Assembly: GCA_002069885.1 (NCBI GenBank)
Contig: MWCD01000028.1
Span: 1 to 49,390 of the forward strand
DNA from: a bacterium ADurb.Bin236
GTDB taxonomy: Bacteria; UBP15; UBA6099
Length of the DNA: 49,390 nucleotides
Reading direction: 5' to 3'
A model generated the notes under the pieces. It was given only the letters and a program-made list of their open reading frames with translations, had not been told where the DNA came from and made no database searches. Positions 18,029 through 26,269 of this stretch are shown piece by piece; position 1 is the first letter of the stretch, and every line of letters starts with the position of its first letter. Both the position numbers and the translations under genes were made by a program.

Positions 18029-18583
18029 ATGTATTTCAAGGAACCGGGACCGAAGAACACGGATGCCACGCTAGATATCGCGCTGAAGGAAGCGATGGCC
18101 CGCAAGATCAACCACATCGTCGTGGCGTCGACGAGCGGCGAGACGGGAGTGAAAGCGGCGCGAAAATTTCAGGACTGCCCGGCCCGCGTCGTGGTCGTCA
18201 CCCACAACACAGGCTTCTCTCAGGAGGGCGTCAACGAGTGTTCCGAGGAGAACGCCGAGTTGATCCGGCGCATGGGCGGTCGCGTCCACACCGGGACCCA
18301 CATCCTGCGCGGTCTCGGCAACGCCATCCGACAGCGCTCCGGCAACTACAGCGAAGAGCAGATCGTCGCCAACACCCTGCGCATACTCGGCGAGGGCGTT
18401 AAAGTCTGCGTCGAGATATGCGCTATGGCGTGCGACTCCGGGCTGATTGATTTCGAGGACGTAATCGCCATCGCGGGAACAGGCCGGGGAGCGGACACCT
18501 GCGCGGTCGTCGCCGCCAACTCGTCAAACAAGTTTTTCGACATAAGAGTAAGGGAGATACTCGCGAAACCCAGCGGGTTCTAA
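18029..18583 (+). CDS. Stand-alone pyruvate kinase C-terminal (alpha/beta) domain protein
   Basis: 184 aa, equal to the regulatory C-terminal domain of pyruvate kinase without the catalytic barrel. The match is in NHIVVASTSGETGVKAARKF, VVVVTHNTGFSQEG and the C-terminal VIAIAGTGRGADTCAVV. Free-standing forms are known in archaea and bacteria with unclear function; the domain binds allosteric phosphate ligands in pyruvate kinase. It has its own strong promoter and ribosome site and is followed 25 bp later by a small orphan gene and then a MaoC-type gene, perhaps one transcript. A small-molecule sensing role is only an inference. Confidence 0.8.
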   Translation: MYFKEPGPKNTDATLDIALKEAMARKINHIVVASTSGETGVKAARKFQDCPARVVVVTHNTGFSQEGVNECSEENAELIRRMGGRVHTGTHILRGLGNAIRQRSGNYSEEQIVANTLRILGEGVKVCVEICAMACDSGLIDFEDVIAIAGTGRGADTCAVVAANSSNKFFDIRVREILAKPSGF

Positions 18584-18608
18584 TAACACACACAGGGAAA
18601 CCAAAGCC

Positions 18609-18902
18609 ATGCCAAAAGCGGCGAAGGTGTTGATATCGTTCATAGACGGCTCATATCTGTACGCGCTGTTGTCGAAGAAGCTCGAACCGAACGACGCGCT
18701 CCTGATGTGCCATACGATAATCGGGCTGCCGGAAGGTTCCCCGGCGGACAAGCCGACCATCGCCGCGGCCATCGTCAGGCAGACCAAGGCCGCTCCCCCC
18801 GTCGATTTCGCCATCCCCATGTCCCGCATCAACGGCATCAGCGTCATTGAGGAATACCTCGGCAAAGATGTGCCCAGCGACATGCAGGACTTATGGAAAT
18901 AA
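18609..18902 (+). CDS. Conserved-looking small protein of unknown function
   Basis: 97 aa, soluble, mixed alpha/beta composition, no signal or membrane segment. It lies 25 bp after the pyruvate-kinase-domain gene and 45 bp before the MaoC-type gene, all co-directional. Sequence shows a hydrophobic N-terminal strand (KVLISFIDGSYLYALL), a Pro/Ala middle and a C-terminal MSRINGISVIEEYLG. I do not recognise a family. Codon use resembles its neighbours and the spacing is tight, so it is probably real. Confidence 0.6.
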   Translation: MPKAAKVLISFIDGSYLYALLSKKLEPNDALLMCHTIIGLPEGSPADKPTIAAAIVRQTKAAPPVDFAIPMSRINGISVIEEYLGKDVPSDMQDLWK

Positions 18903-18947
18903 ACGCCCCGCGCCGACCCCGGACGCGGCTCTTTCGAGGCCTACGCA

Positions 18948-19832
18948 ATGGAGCTTGATTCCCGGTTCGCCGGAACCGCGCTGAAGGACTTTTTCATGGA
19001 TGTCGAATGGCGCGACACCATGAACTACGCCGCGTCCGTGGCGGACGACAACCCGGCGTATTTCGACGACACGCGGCCCGGAGGCGTTATCGCTCCGCCG
19101 ATGTTCTGCGAGGCCGCCGCGTGGCGAATATCTGAACGCATCCGGGAGCACATCGACGTCCCCGGTTTCCCCTTCCATCTGCTGATGACTCAGGTGCACT
19201 ACAGCGAGCGCGCCGATTTCCACCGCCCGGTCGTCCCTGAAGACAAGCTTAAGATATCAGGCCGCATCGCCGCCATCCTTCCGCACAGGGCCGGAACTCA
19301 CGTCGTTATCCGGTACGACGCGATGGACAAAAAAGGCGAGCCGGTGTTTACCCTCCACTCCGGGGCGATGCTCAGGGGGGTCAAATGCGCCGGCGGAGGC
19401 GCGGGGCAGGATGCCCTGCCGGTCGTTCCGCCTGCGCCTCAGTCGGAATCTCCCGCTTGGGCTGTCCCGGTAGAGATAACCCGTCTGGCCCCGCACATCT
19501 ACGACGGTTGCGCCCGAATATTTTTTCCCATCCACACTTCCGAACGGTTCGCGCGCGGCGTCGGCCTGCCCGGAACTATCCTTCAGGGAACCGCCACGCT
19601 CGCCATCGCCGCGCGGGAGATTGTGAACCGGGAGGCGGGGGGCGACCCGCGCCTGCTCAAATCTCTCGCCTGCCGCTTCAGCGGCATGGTCCTTCCCGGC
19701 ACGACTATCTGCGTCCGCGCGTTCTCCCGCGAAGAGTCCGCTGGCGAGATAATCCTCCGTTTCGAAGTCCTCAACGCCGCCGGCGACAAAGCTGTCTCCC
19801 ACGGCTTCGCCCGCGTCGCAAAAAACTGTTAA
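18948..19832 (+). CDS. MaoC-like double hotdog hydratase/dehydratase family protein
   Basis: 294 aa built from two hotdog halves. The first half (MNYAASVADDNPAYFDDTRPGG, VIAPPMFCEAAAW) resembles the FAS1-like/MaoC N-terminal dehydratase domain; the second (YDGCARIFFPIHTSERFARG, GLPGTILQGTATLAIAAREI) resembles the MaoC domain, where the usual catalytic Asp/His pair may be altered (HTSERFARG in place of the typical D-x-N-P-x-H). In this family members hydrate enoyl-CoA or related thioesters. Substrate unknown; no acyl-CoA ligase or dehydrogenase gene is adjacent. No strong Shine-Dalgarno. Confidence 0.75.
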   Translation: MELDSRFAGTALKDFFMDVEWRDTMNYAASVADDNPAYFDDTRPGGVIAPPMFCEAAAWRISERIREHIDVPGFPFHLLMTQVHYSERADFHRPVVPEDKLKISGRIAAILPHRAGTHVVIRYDAMDKKGEPVFTLHSGAMLRGVKCAGGGAGQDALPVVPPAPQSESPAWAVPVEITRLAPHIYDGCARIFFPIHTSERFARGVGLPGTILQGTATLAIAAREIVNREAGGDPRLLKSLACRFSGMVLPGTTICVRAFSREESAGEIILRFEVLNAAGDKAVSHGFARVAKNC

Positions 19833-19852
19833 GAATAAATTGAAGAAATGCA

Positions 19853-19975
19853 TTAAGGGAAAACTTTTGAAAAAGTTTTCCTTAAAATCCCTTCAAAACT
19901 TTTCTTTGCGCGCGTCGAAGCGGGCGCGTTCGCGCCTCCGCTCCGCCGCGCTCATGTGAAAAGTTGTTGGGAAAG
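19853..19975. repeat. Two-hairpin repeat, copy A (also likely bidirectional terminator)
   Basis: Lies between convergent genes (MaoC-type and PilZ-like). Hairpin 1 has arms 19853-19868 and 19871-19885 around TTTTGA, with one bulge. It is followed by a second, long imperfect stem: AACTTTTC (about 19897) pairs with GAAAAGTT (about 19958) around a GC-rich core with AGCGG-GCGCG against CGCGC-CTCCGCT. The end CATGTGAAAAGTTGTTGG corresponds to CATGGGAAAAGATGTTGG in copy B at 37.16 kb. The remainder of the gap to 20094 shows nothing else. Confidence 0.7.
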
Positions 19976-20094
19976 GTTTATCAGGAGAAACGCATTCAGA
20001 ATGGTTCTTTTTTCGGGCTTGAGAGATAAACAGCAATAATAAAACAATGCATTAAAACAGGATATTGAGGAAGGCAAGGTCGGCTGCGTTGCGG

Positions 20095-20760
20095 TCAGTA
20101 CATCTTCTTTTTGCGGAGGATGCGTTGTTTGTCGAAGATGTATTTGACGATTTTGTCCTGTTCGCCGGGGCGGATGATGTCGTATTTGACGCGGGTCTCG
20201 TATGAGACTTGGGCTCCGCTTTTGACTTCGTTGACCTCGGTGACTTTCCCGACAAGCGACACTTGAACGTCTCCGGGGAGCATGTAGGTAAGCTCGACGT
20301 AGCTGTCTGGGTTTATCTTGGCGATGGTGGCGATGACGGCGTCGCTCTGGCTTAATGAGACGGTCTCGCCTTTCTTTATGTCAGAAATGGGGGTGACAGG
20401 GTCTCGAAGGATGCGGTAGGTGAGGGGCACTTTGTCTTTGAGGCCGTAGGAGCTTTCTTTGGAGGAAGCTCTGAGCTGGTCTTCGACGGGCCGGTTCACC
20501 TGAACGGTGGGCGGGTTTCCGGGATGTATGGCGCTGACTTCGCCGACGAAGGATATGTAGCAGTCGTCCGCGTGTATGGTGATATTGAGCGGGACTCCGC
20601 GTTTTAGGGCCGCGCTCGAATGTTGCGAGCCGGGCATCGGGAAGTAAACTGAATTGTCATTTTTTCTGACAATCATGCTCCCGAAGTTGTAGTCCTGCTT
20701 CATCACGGACACGGTCATTTCAATCCGCTGCTTTATATGTATCTGATCCCATACTGACAT
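20095..20760 (-). CDS. PilZ/YcgR-like protein
   Basis: 221 aa from the ATG at 20760, chosen because GGGGAG lies at proper distance; an upstream in-frame ATG (20826) would add 22 residues. The N-terminal half (IHIKQRIEMTVSV ... SVYFPMPGSQHSSAALKRG) resembles the YcgR/PilZN beta barrel, the C-terminal half (KVPLTYRILRDPVTPISDIKKGE ... MLPGDVQVSLVGKVTEV) the PilZ fold. The arginine motif (RxxxR) needed for cyclic-di-GMP binding is not clearly present, so it may be a degenerate, non-binding PilZ-like protein. No flagellar genes are in the window. Confidence 0.6.
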   Translation of the reverse strand: MSVWDQIHIKQRIEMTVSVMKQDYNFGSMIVRKNDNSVYFPMPGSQHSSAALKRGVPLNITIHADDCYISFVGEVSAIHPGNPPTVQVNRPVEDQLRASSKESSYGLKDKVPLTYRILRDPVTPISDIKKGETVSLSQSDAVIATIAKINPDSYVELTYMLPGDVQVSLVGKVTEVNEVKSGAQVSYETRVKYDIIRPGEQDKIVKYIFDKQRILRKKKMY

Positions 20761-20779
20761 AACTTTCTCCCCAGTCTTA

Positions 20780-20808
20780 TTGACCGCAAGGGTTTTATGT
20801 AATAAAAA
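20780..20808 (+). promoter_or_regulatory. Possible promoter for the EF-G-like gene
   Basis: TTGACC, 17-base spacer, TAAAAA (20803-20808). Predicted start near 20815 leaves a ~50-base leader with AAGGAGG before the ATG at 20867. The -10 is a weak match. Confidence 0.35.
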
Positions 20809-20866
20809 ATAGCAATGCCTAGGCAAAAAGTCAAGGCGACAGCGTTAACAAGGAGGAAATGCCGTT

Positions 20867-22931
20867 ATGGGCGTCATTCGCAGCGTGGGCCTAATCGCCC
20901 CGAAGGGAACGGGAAAAACATCACTGGCTGAAGCCATTCTTTTCAACGCCAAGGTTATAAAAAGGCTGGGCAGGGTTGAGGACGGCAACACGGCGATGGA
21001 CTTCGATCAGGAGGAGATCGACCGGGGCATGACTCTTATGCCGTCGGTTTTCTCGTTTGACCTGAAGGGCGCGAAGATACACATGATCGACACGGCGGGG
21101 TATCCGGACTTCATCAATGAGACCCGCATGATGACCGGGATTTTCGACAACGCGATATTCGTGTTGAACGGGGCGGAGGGCGTGAAATCTCAGAGCCTGA
21201 AGCTGTGGAAGATGCTCAACGACCGGGGTATGCCCCGGATGATTTTCATAAGCAGCATGGACAAGGAGCTTGCCGATTACGGTTCGGTTCTGGATTCGAT
21301 ATCGAATGTGTTCGGGATGCCGGCGGCTCCGGTGACTATGCCGGTGACGAAGGACAAGAAGCTGGTCGGGGTAGTCGATCTGGCGAAGATGAAATATTAC
21401 GCGGACAAGGGCGGCGGGGCGGTCGAGGAGTCGGACATCCCGGCGGAGTTGGCCGACGAAGCCGCAGAGTACAGGGAAAAGCTGGTGGAGTCCGCCGCCG
21501 AGCAGAGCGACGAACTGATGGAGAAGTATCTGGACAGCGGCGAGTTGACTCCGGACGAGGTTGAGAAGGGGTTGCGCGGCGGGGCGGCGGCGGGCAAGAT
21601 TTGCCCGGTGTTCGCCGGTTCGTCCACGCTCAACATAGGCGTGTCGAACCTGATGAGCTATCTGGCCGAGCTGACGGCAGGCCCGGAGAGCGCGGCGAAT
21701 TTCGAGGCGAAGGACACTGACGGCAATCCGGTAACGGTCGCCGTCAGCCCGAAGGAGCAGTTCGCGGGGATAGTGTTCAAGACGATGGTGGACCAGTATG
21801 CTGGAAAGATAAGCGTGTTCAAAGTGCTGACGGGGACGCTGAAGCCGGAGACGCAGATAACGCTGCCGAGGGTGAACCGGAAGGCTCGCGTGGGCAACTT
21901 GTTCCTCGTGAACGGCAAGACGCAGACTCCGACGGACAAGGCGGAGCCGGGCGACATCGTGTGCGTTGTGAAAGTGGACGACCTTCTGACGGGGGAGACG
22001 CTGTGCGACCCCGCCAGACCTATCATATTCGAGCTTCCCGCGATACCGGAGCCGGTCATAGCTCTGGCCGTCGTGCCTAAGGAGAGAGGAGAGGAAGACA
22101 AGCTGAGCCGCGGCCTCGGAAGCATTCTTGAAGAGGACCCGCTGTTGAAGACCCGCCGGGACGAGCAGACGAAGCAGCTTACCGTGTGCGGCTCCGGGCA
22201 GATACATCTAGACTCGGTGGTGAGCAGGCTGCGCAGGCGTTTCCAAGTGAACGTGGACGTGGCTCCGCCGGAGATTCCATACAGGGAAACGGTTACCAAG
22301 TCGGCTAAGTACGTGGAGTACACGCACAAGAAGCAGACGGGCGGGGCGGGGCGCCCGCGTGTTCATCGACCTAGAGCCGGTTGCGCGCGGCGAAGGCTAC
22401 GAGTTTGCGGACAAGATTTTCGGCGGGGTGATAGACCAGAATTTCCGTCCGTCGGTGGACAAGGGCGTGAGGGCGAAGATGGCCGAAGGAATCCTCGCCG
22501 GGTATCCGGTGGTGGATGTCCGGGTGTCGCTGGTGGACGGCAAGACGCACCCGGTGGACAGCAAGGACATAGCGTTTCAGGTGGCAGGCAGGGAAGTGTT
22601 CAAGAAAGCGGCTATGATGTGCAACCCCATCCTGCTGGAGCCGGTGATGTCGGTGGAAATAGAAGCTCCCGACGAGTGCATGGGAGACGTGATAGGCGAC
22701 ATCAACAGCCGCAGGGGCCGTGTGAACAGCACCGAACAGGCCGCCGGAGCAACCATAATCAAGGCGCAGGTTCCGTTGGCGGAGATGCTCAGGTACGCCC
22801 CCGACCTCGACGCGATGACTTCGGGGCGCGGCACGTACACCATGGAGCTGGGCCATTACGAGGAAGTGCCTAAAAGGGTCGCGGACGAGATCGTCGCCAA
22901 GTATAATAAACAGAGGCAGGACGCGGAATAA
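20867..22931 (+). pseudogene. EF-G-like translational GTPase (EF-G2 type) with internal frameshift
   Basis: Reads as one EF-G-like protein of about 688 residues split by a frame change near 22351. Part 1 (20867 to about 22351) has G1 APKGTGKTS, DTAGYPDF (G3; the EF-G histidine is Tyr), ISSMDKE (G4-like) and domains II-III; part 2 (from about 22359) gives VFIDLEPVARGEGYEF ... ILLEPVMSVEIEAPDE, GDINSRRGRV and the C-terminal domain V, ending at 22931. The family motif around TGGxGQFxxVF lacks its QF: a loss of five bases after 22351 would explain it exactly. Divergent G motifs mark it as the EF-G2/EF-G-like group, not the housekeeping fusA. Shine-Dalgarno AAGGAGG is strong. True mutation and GC-tract sequencing error cannot be told apart here. 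Confidence 0.85.
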
Positions 22932-22987
22932 GCCCGCATAAAAAATGCGGAATAATGATTTCTGTCGCGCCCGGAGCTGTTTGGCTG

Positions 22988-22993
22988 TATAAT
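22988..22993 (+). promoter_or_regulatory. -10 element close to the secreted-protein start
   Basis: Consensus TATAAT 13 bases before the ATG at 23007. The predicted start near 23000 leaves a ~7-base leader with no Shine-Dalgarno. No good -35 is visible, so confidence is limited. Confidence 0.4.
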
Positions 22994-23006
22994 GTAGCCG
23001 GACAAT

Positions 23007-24038
23007 ATGAAAACAAAAGTAGTTTTCCTGATAATGCTGATAGTGGCGGCGCTGACGCCGGGGGCGGCGCGCGCTCAGATTGCGACCGCCGAACTGGCCT
23101 CGCTAGCCATCAAACAGAATCAGGACGCCCTCAAGATAAAAATGTCGCAGCCGCGCACGCCGACCGTCAGCAGGTTCGGCGCGAGGAACAGAATCGCGTT
23201 CACATTCGAGGACTCCGCCGCGATGTCGTCCCTGAAATCTCTGGCGGGCAAATCGAGGGGAAGCTGCGTCGAGAAATACGAGATACAGATGTTTATGAGG
23301 GGGGCGGCGACGATTCCCGGAGGCGGAGTATACGCTCCGGCGGCGCGCCCGACTCTGATACTCATCGCCTATGTCGAGAACGACGTGGACGCCGAAGTGT
23401 CCGTCGATTACGACGAGGTGACGATACAGTTCTTCCGAATCGGAGCCGAGCCGGCGCAGAACCGCCCGCTGCCGTTCATATCAATCGACGAGTTCGGATT
23501 TTCCAGAGAAGGCGCGCACGAGGTCATCTCCATCTTCACTTCCGCGCCCATCACGCCTTCGATATTCGAGGCTTTCAAGCCGCGCCGCCTTATGCTTACG
23601 TTCGACAGCGCGACAATGACCGACCGGGCTAGGAACCAGATGAAGAGCTACATGCAGACTCCGAAGCTGGCGCGCGCCGAGGCGTTCGACATCGCGGCGC
23701 TGCCGAAACCGTATAATTCGGCTGCTCCGGGCCGCGAGTTCCATTTCGTCGGATACCCGCCCCCGCTGCGCTCGGACGATTTCAGCATGTTTGAGGCCGG
23801 ATATCAGTCCAACTCGGCGGCGGTTTCTTTCTTCCTCGAAAAAGACGTGGACTACGCGATAACCCGCAAGGGCGGGCGCGTGCTGGAGATAATTTTCACC
23901 AAGCCGCCGAAGGCCGAGCCGGACGCCTGTCTCGCGGTTCCTTCCGCAGACAATGACTACGCCCGCCCCGGCGCCCTGCCGGAAATTTATCCGGTCGAAG
24001 ACGAAGAGGGCCGCAAGTTCAACGTGCCTCTCGACTGA
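23007..24038 (+). CDS. Secreted protein of unknown function, possibly AMIN-like
   Basis: 343 aa with a clear signal peptide (MKTKVVFLIMLIVAALTPGA, cleavage after ARA). The mature part is beta-rich with repeated short strands (RIAFTFEDSAAM, EVISIFTSAPITPSIFEAF, RRLMLTFDSATMTD) that resemble AMIN-domain strand patterns used for envelope or secretin localisation, but the match is by eye only. A Pro/Glu-rich tail ends the protein. It stands alone after the EF-G-like gene with a near-leaderless promoter candidate. Periplasmic or outer-membrane-associated location is likely. Confidence 0.6.
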   Translation: MKTKVVFLIMLIVAALTPGAARAQIATAELASLAIKQNQDALKIKMSQPRTPTVSRFGARNRIAFTFEDSAAMSSLKSLAGKSRGSCVEKYEIQMFMRGAATIPGGGVYAPAARPTLILIAYVENDVDAEVSVDYDEVTIQFFRIGAEPAQNRPLPFISIDEFGFSREGAHEVISIFTSAPITPSIFEAFKPRRLMLTFDSATMTDRARNQMKSYMQTPKLARAEAFDIAALPKPYNSAAPGREFHFVGYPPPLRSDDFSMFEAGYQSNSAAVSFFLEKDVDYAITRKGGRVLEIIFTKPPKAEPDACLAVPSADNDYARPGALPEIYPVEDEEGRKFNVPLD

Positions 24039-24049
24039 CCGCTCCTTTT

Positions 24050-24078
24050 TTGACACCTCGAATCCTTTTTGTTAAACT
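24050..24078 (+). promoter_or_regulatory. Promoter upstream of dcd
   Basis: Consensus TTGACA (24050-24055), 17-base spacer, TAAACT (24073-24078). Start predicted near 24085, giving a ~22-base leader with GAGAGGAA before the ATG at 24107. Confidence 0.7.
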
Positions 24079-24106
24079 TCTCCGAATTCGCTGAGAGGAA
24101 TAGCGC

Positions 24107-24658
24107 ATGGTTAAAAATGACGAATGGATAATTAAGACGGCGACGGAAAAACGGATGATTGAGCCGTTCGAGCCGGGACAGGTCCGCGACGGCGTCATCT
24201 CATACGGCGTGTCGTCGTACGGCTACGACATGAGGCTGTCGGATGTGTTCATGGCTCCCGTGTTCGACGGTCGCTCGGAGCTTGACCCCAAGAATCGGGA
24301 CAGCGTCAAATTCGAGGAAGTGACGACGAGTTGTTTCGCGTTGCAGCCGGGCTGTTACGTTCTGGGCCGCAGCGTGGAATATTTCCGCATCCCGCGAGAC
24401 GTGCTGACGCTTTGCTCCGGCAAGTCCACGTACGCGAGGTGCGGCGTATTGATAAACGTCACGCCATTCGAGCCTGAGTGGGAGGGGCATGTGACCATCA
24501 GCGTGGCGAACACGGCTCCGGTTCCAGTGCGGCTGTACGCGGGGGAGGGCATCGCGCAGGTGGTGTTTCTGGGAGCGGAGAAGCAGTGTCGGACGTCGTA
24601 CGCGGACAGGCAGGGGAAATATCAGGCGCAGCAGGGAATCGAACGGGCGAAACTGTGA
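24107..24658 (+). CDS. dcd: dCTP deaminase
   Basis: Trimeric dUTPase-fold enzyme that deaminates dCTP to dUTP for dTTP synthesis. 183 aa, typical length. Motifs: GVSSYGYDMRLSD near the N-terminus, YVLGRSVEYFRIPRDV, CSGKSTYARCGV and INVTPFEPEWEGHVT containing the catalytic glutamate, and GIAQVVFLGA in the last strand; C-terminal KYQAQQGI covers the active site in the family. Has its own promoter and ribosome site; pepA follows 56 bp downstream in the same direction. The monofunctional and bifunctional (dUTP-forming versus dUMP-forming) forms are not separable by eye. Confidence 0.95.
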   Translation: MVKNDEWIIKTATEKRMIEPFEPGQVRDGVISYGVSSYGYDMRLSDVFMAPVFDGRSELDPKNRDSVKFEEVTTSCFALQPGCYVLGRSVEYFRIPRDVLTLCSGKSTYARCGVLINVTPFEPEWEGHVTISVANTAPVPVRLYAGEGIAQVVFLGAEKQCRTSYADRQGKYQAQQGIERAKL

Positions 24659-24714
24659 GGCGCGCGGCGCGCGCGCCTTTATAATGAATGAATAGAGCAC
24701 AAGGAGATAATGAA

Positions 24715-26229
24715 ATGAAGATCAAAGCCGTAGCGGGGGACATAGCGGGACACAAATGCGAGGCGCTGATTGTCAATTTGTTTGAAGGGGTGAAAAAGCC
24801 GGGCGGGGCGACCGGGGCGGTCGATTCCGCGCTGGGCGGGGCGATATCAAAGCTGATCGCGCGCGGGGAATTCTCCGGCAGGAAAGGCGAGACCGCCGCG
24901 CTGCCCGGAGGAGGCAAGCTGGCGGCCGGGCGCGTTATAGTGGTCGGGCTGGGCAAAAAGGAAAAGTTCGACGCGGAAGCGGCGCGGGCGGCGGCGGCGG
25001 CGGGCATGGTCCGCGCGCGCTCGATGAAAGTCCGAGGCGTCGGAGCCGCGCTCACGGGCGCCGGGGCCGGAGGGCTTGACCCGGAAACGGCGGCATGCGC
25101 GTTCGCCGAAGGCGCCATCCTCGGCCTCTACAAATTCGACAAATATAAAACCAAGGACGCAAAAGACAAAACCTCGGAGGTCGGGATTTCCGAGTTGGCG
25201 ATAGTGACGAACGACGCGGCGGCGGCGCGCGCGGCGGGCAAAGGGATTAAACTGGGCGAGATTTTGGCGAACGCCGCGAACGCGGCGCGCGACCTCGTCA
25301 ACGAGCCGCCGAATGTGATGAACCCGGCTGAGCTTGCTTCTCGCGCCCGCGCGATGGCTAAAAAACGCGGACTCAAGACAACCGTGTTCGGCAAGAAGGA
25401 CATCGAAAGGATGAAGATGGGCGCGTTGCTGGCTGTCAACCAAGGCTCGGTCAACCCGCCCGCATTCATCGTCATTGAATACAAAGGCGACCCGAAATCA
25501 AAAAAGACCGCCGCGTTCATCGGCAAGGGCATCACGTTCGACTCCGGCGGGTTGTCCCTCAAACCGCCCAACTCGATGGAGGACATGAAGTCCGATATGT
25601 CGGGCGCGGCGGCGGCGATAGAGGCTATGGATGCCATATCGCAACTTGCTCCCAAGATTAATATAACCGCGATTATCCCCGCGACGGAAAACATGCCGGA
25701 CGGCGGCGCGGTCAGGGTGGGCGACATCGTGCGCGCGATGAACGGGCGCGCAATCGAGATTCTCAACACGGACGCCGAGGGCAGGCTCATTCTTGCGGAC
25801 GCGATATGCTACGCGGTGAGCAAGGGGATGTCGCCGATTGTGGATCTGGCGACGCTGACCGGGGCGTGCGTGGTCGCGCTGGGGAGCGTCAGGGCCGGAC
25901 TGTTCTCGACAGACGACAAGCTGGCGGCCAGAGTGGAGGCGGCGGCGGATCTGGCGGGCGAACGCGTCTGGCGCATGCCCACAGACGACGACTACAAAGA
26001 GTTCATCAAGAGCGACATCGCGGACATTAAGAACGTCGGCAACAGGTACGCCGGAGCGACCACCGGCTCGCTGTTCCTCGAATATTTCACGGACGGAACG
26101 CCGTGGGCGCACTTGGACATCGCCGGAACGGCGTACATGGACAAGAAGACGGGCTACTACGTCAAAGGCGGAACGGGGACGGGGGTCAGGACGCTGGTCC
26201 GGCTGGCGCTCGACATGGCGCGCGGATGA
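24715..26229 (+). CDS. pepA: Leucyl aminopeptidase (M17)
   Basis: Cytosolic hexameric dimetal aminopeptidase removing N-terminal residues from peptides. I start at 24715: AAGGAG (24701-24706) has correct spacing, while the upstream ATG (24688) is before the ribosome site. The C-terminal catalytic half has all hallmarks: FIGKGITFDSGGLSLKP (metal ligands), DMSGAAAA, NTDAEGRLILADA (the M17 signature) and GAFLEYF-type end (ATTGSLFLEYF). The N-terminal macro-like domain (VAGDIAGHKCEALIVNLFEG) is normal. 504 aa. TATAAT at 24680-24685 may give it an additional promoter. Confidence 0.95.
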   Translation: MKIKAVAGDIAGHKCEALIVNLFEGVKKPGGATGAVDSALGGAISKLIARGEFSGRKGETAALPGGGKLAAGRVIVVGLGKKEKFDAEAARAAAAAGMVRARSMKVRGVGAALTGAGAGGLDPETAACAFAEGAILGLYKFDKYKTKDAKDKTSEVGISELAIVTNDAAAARAAGKGIKLGEILANAANAARDLVNEPPNVMNPAELASRARAMAKKRGLKTTVFGKKDIERMKMGALLAVNQGSVNPPAFIVIEYKGDPKSKKTAAFIGKGITFDSGGLSLKPPNSMEDMKSDMSGAAAAIEAMDAISQLAPKINITAIIPATENMPDGGAVRVGDIVRAMNGRAIEILNTDAEGRLILADAICYAVSKGMSPIVDLATLTGACVVALGSVRAGLFSTDDKLAARVEAAADLAGERVWRMPTDDDYKEFIKSDIADIKNVGNRYAGATTGSLFLEYFTDGTPWAHLDIAGTAYMDKKTGYYVKGGTGTGVRTLVRLALDMARG

Positions 26230-26269
26230 CGGCGACCGGGGGAAAGACGGGGCGCGGAGGATGGGGCGC

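Noticed and set aside
20921-22207. Long minus-strand frame opposite the EF-G-like gene
   Set aside because: Antisense shadow with low-complexity His/Leu/Arg-rich translation; the plus-strand frame has clear GTPase motifs.
22341-22361. Programmed ribosomal frameshift in the EF-G-like gene
   Set aside because: No slippery heptamer or following pseudoknot is visible, and five missing bases explain the break fully; EF-G-like genes are not known to use programmed shifts.
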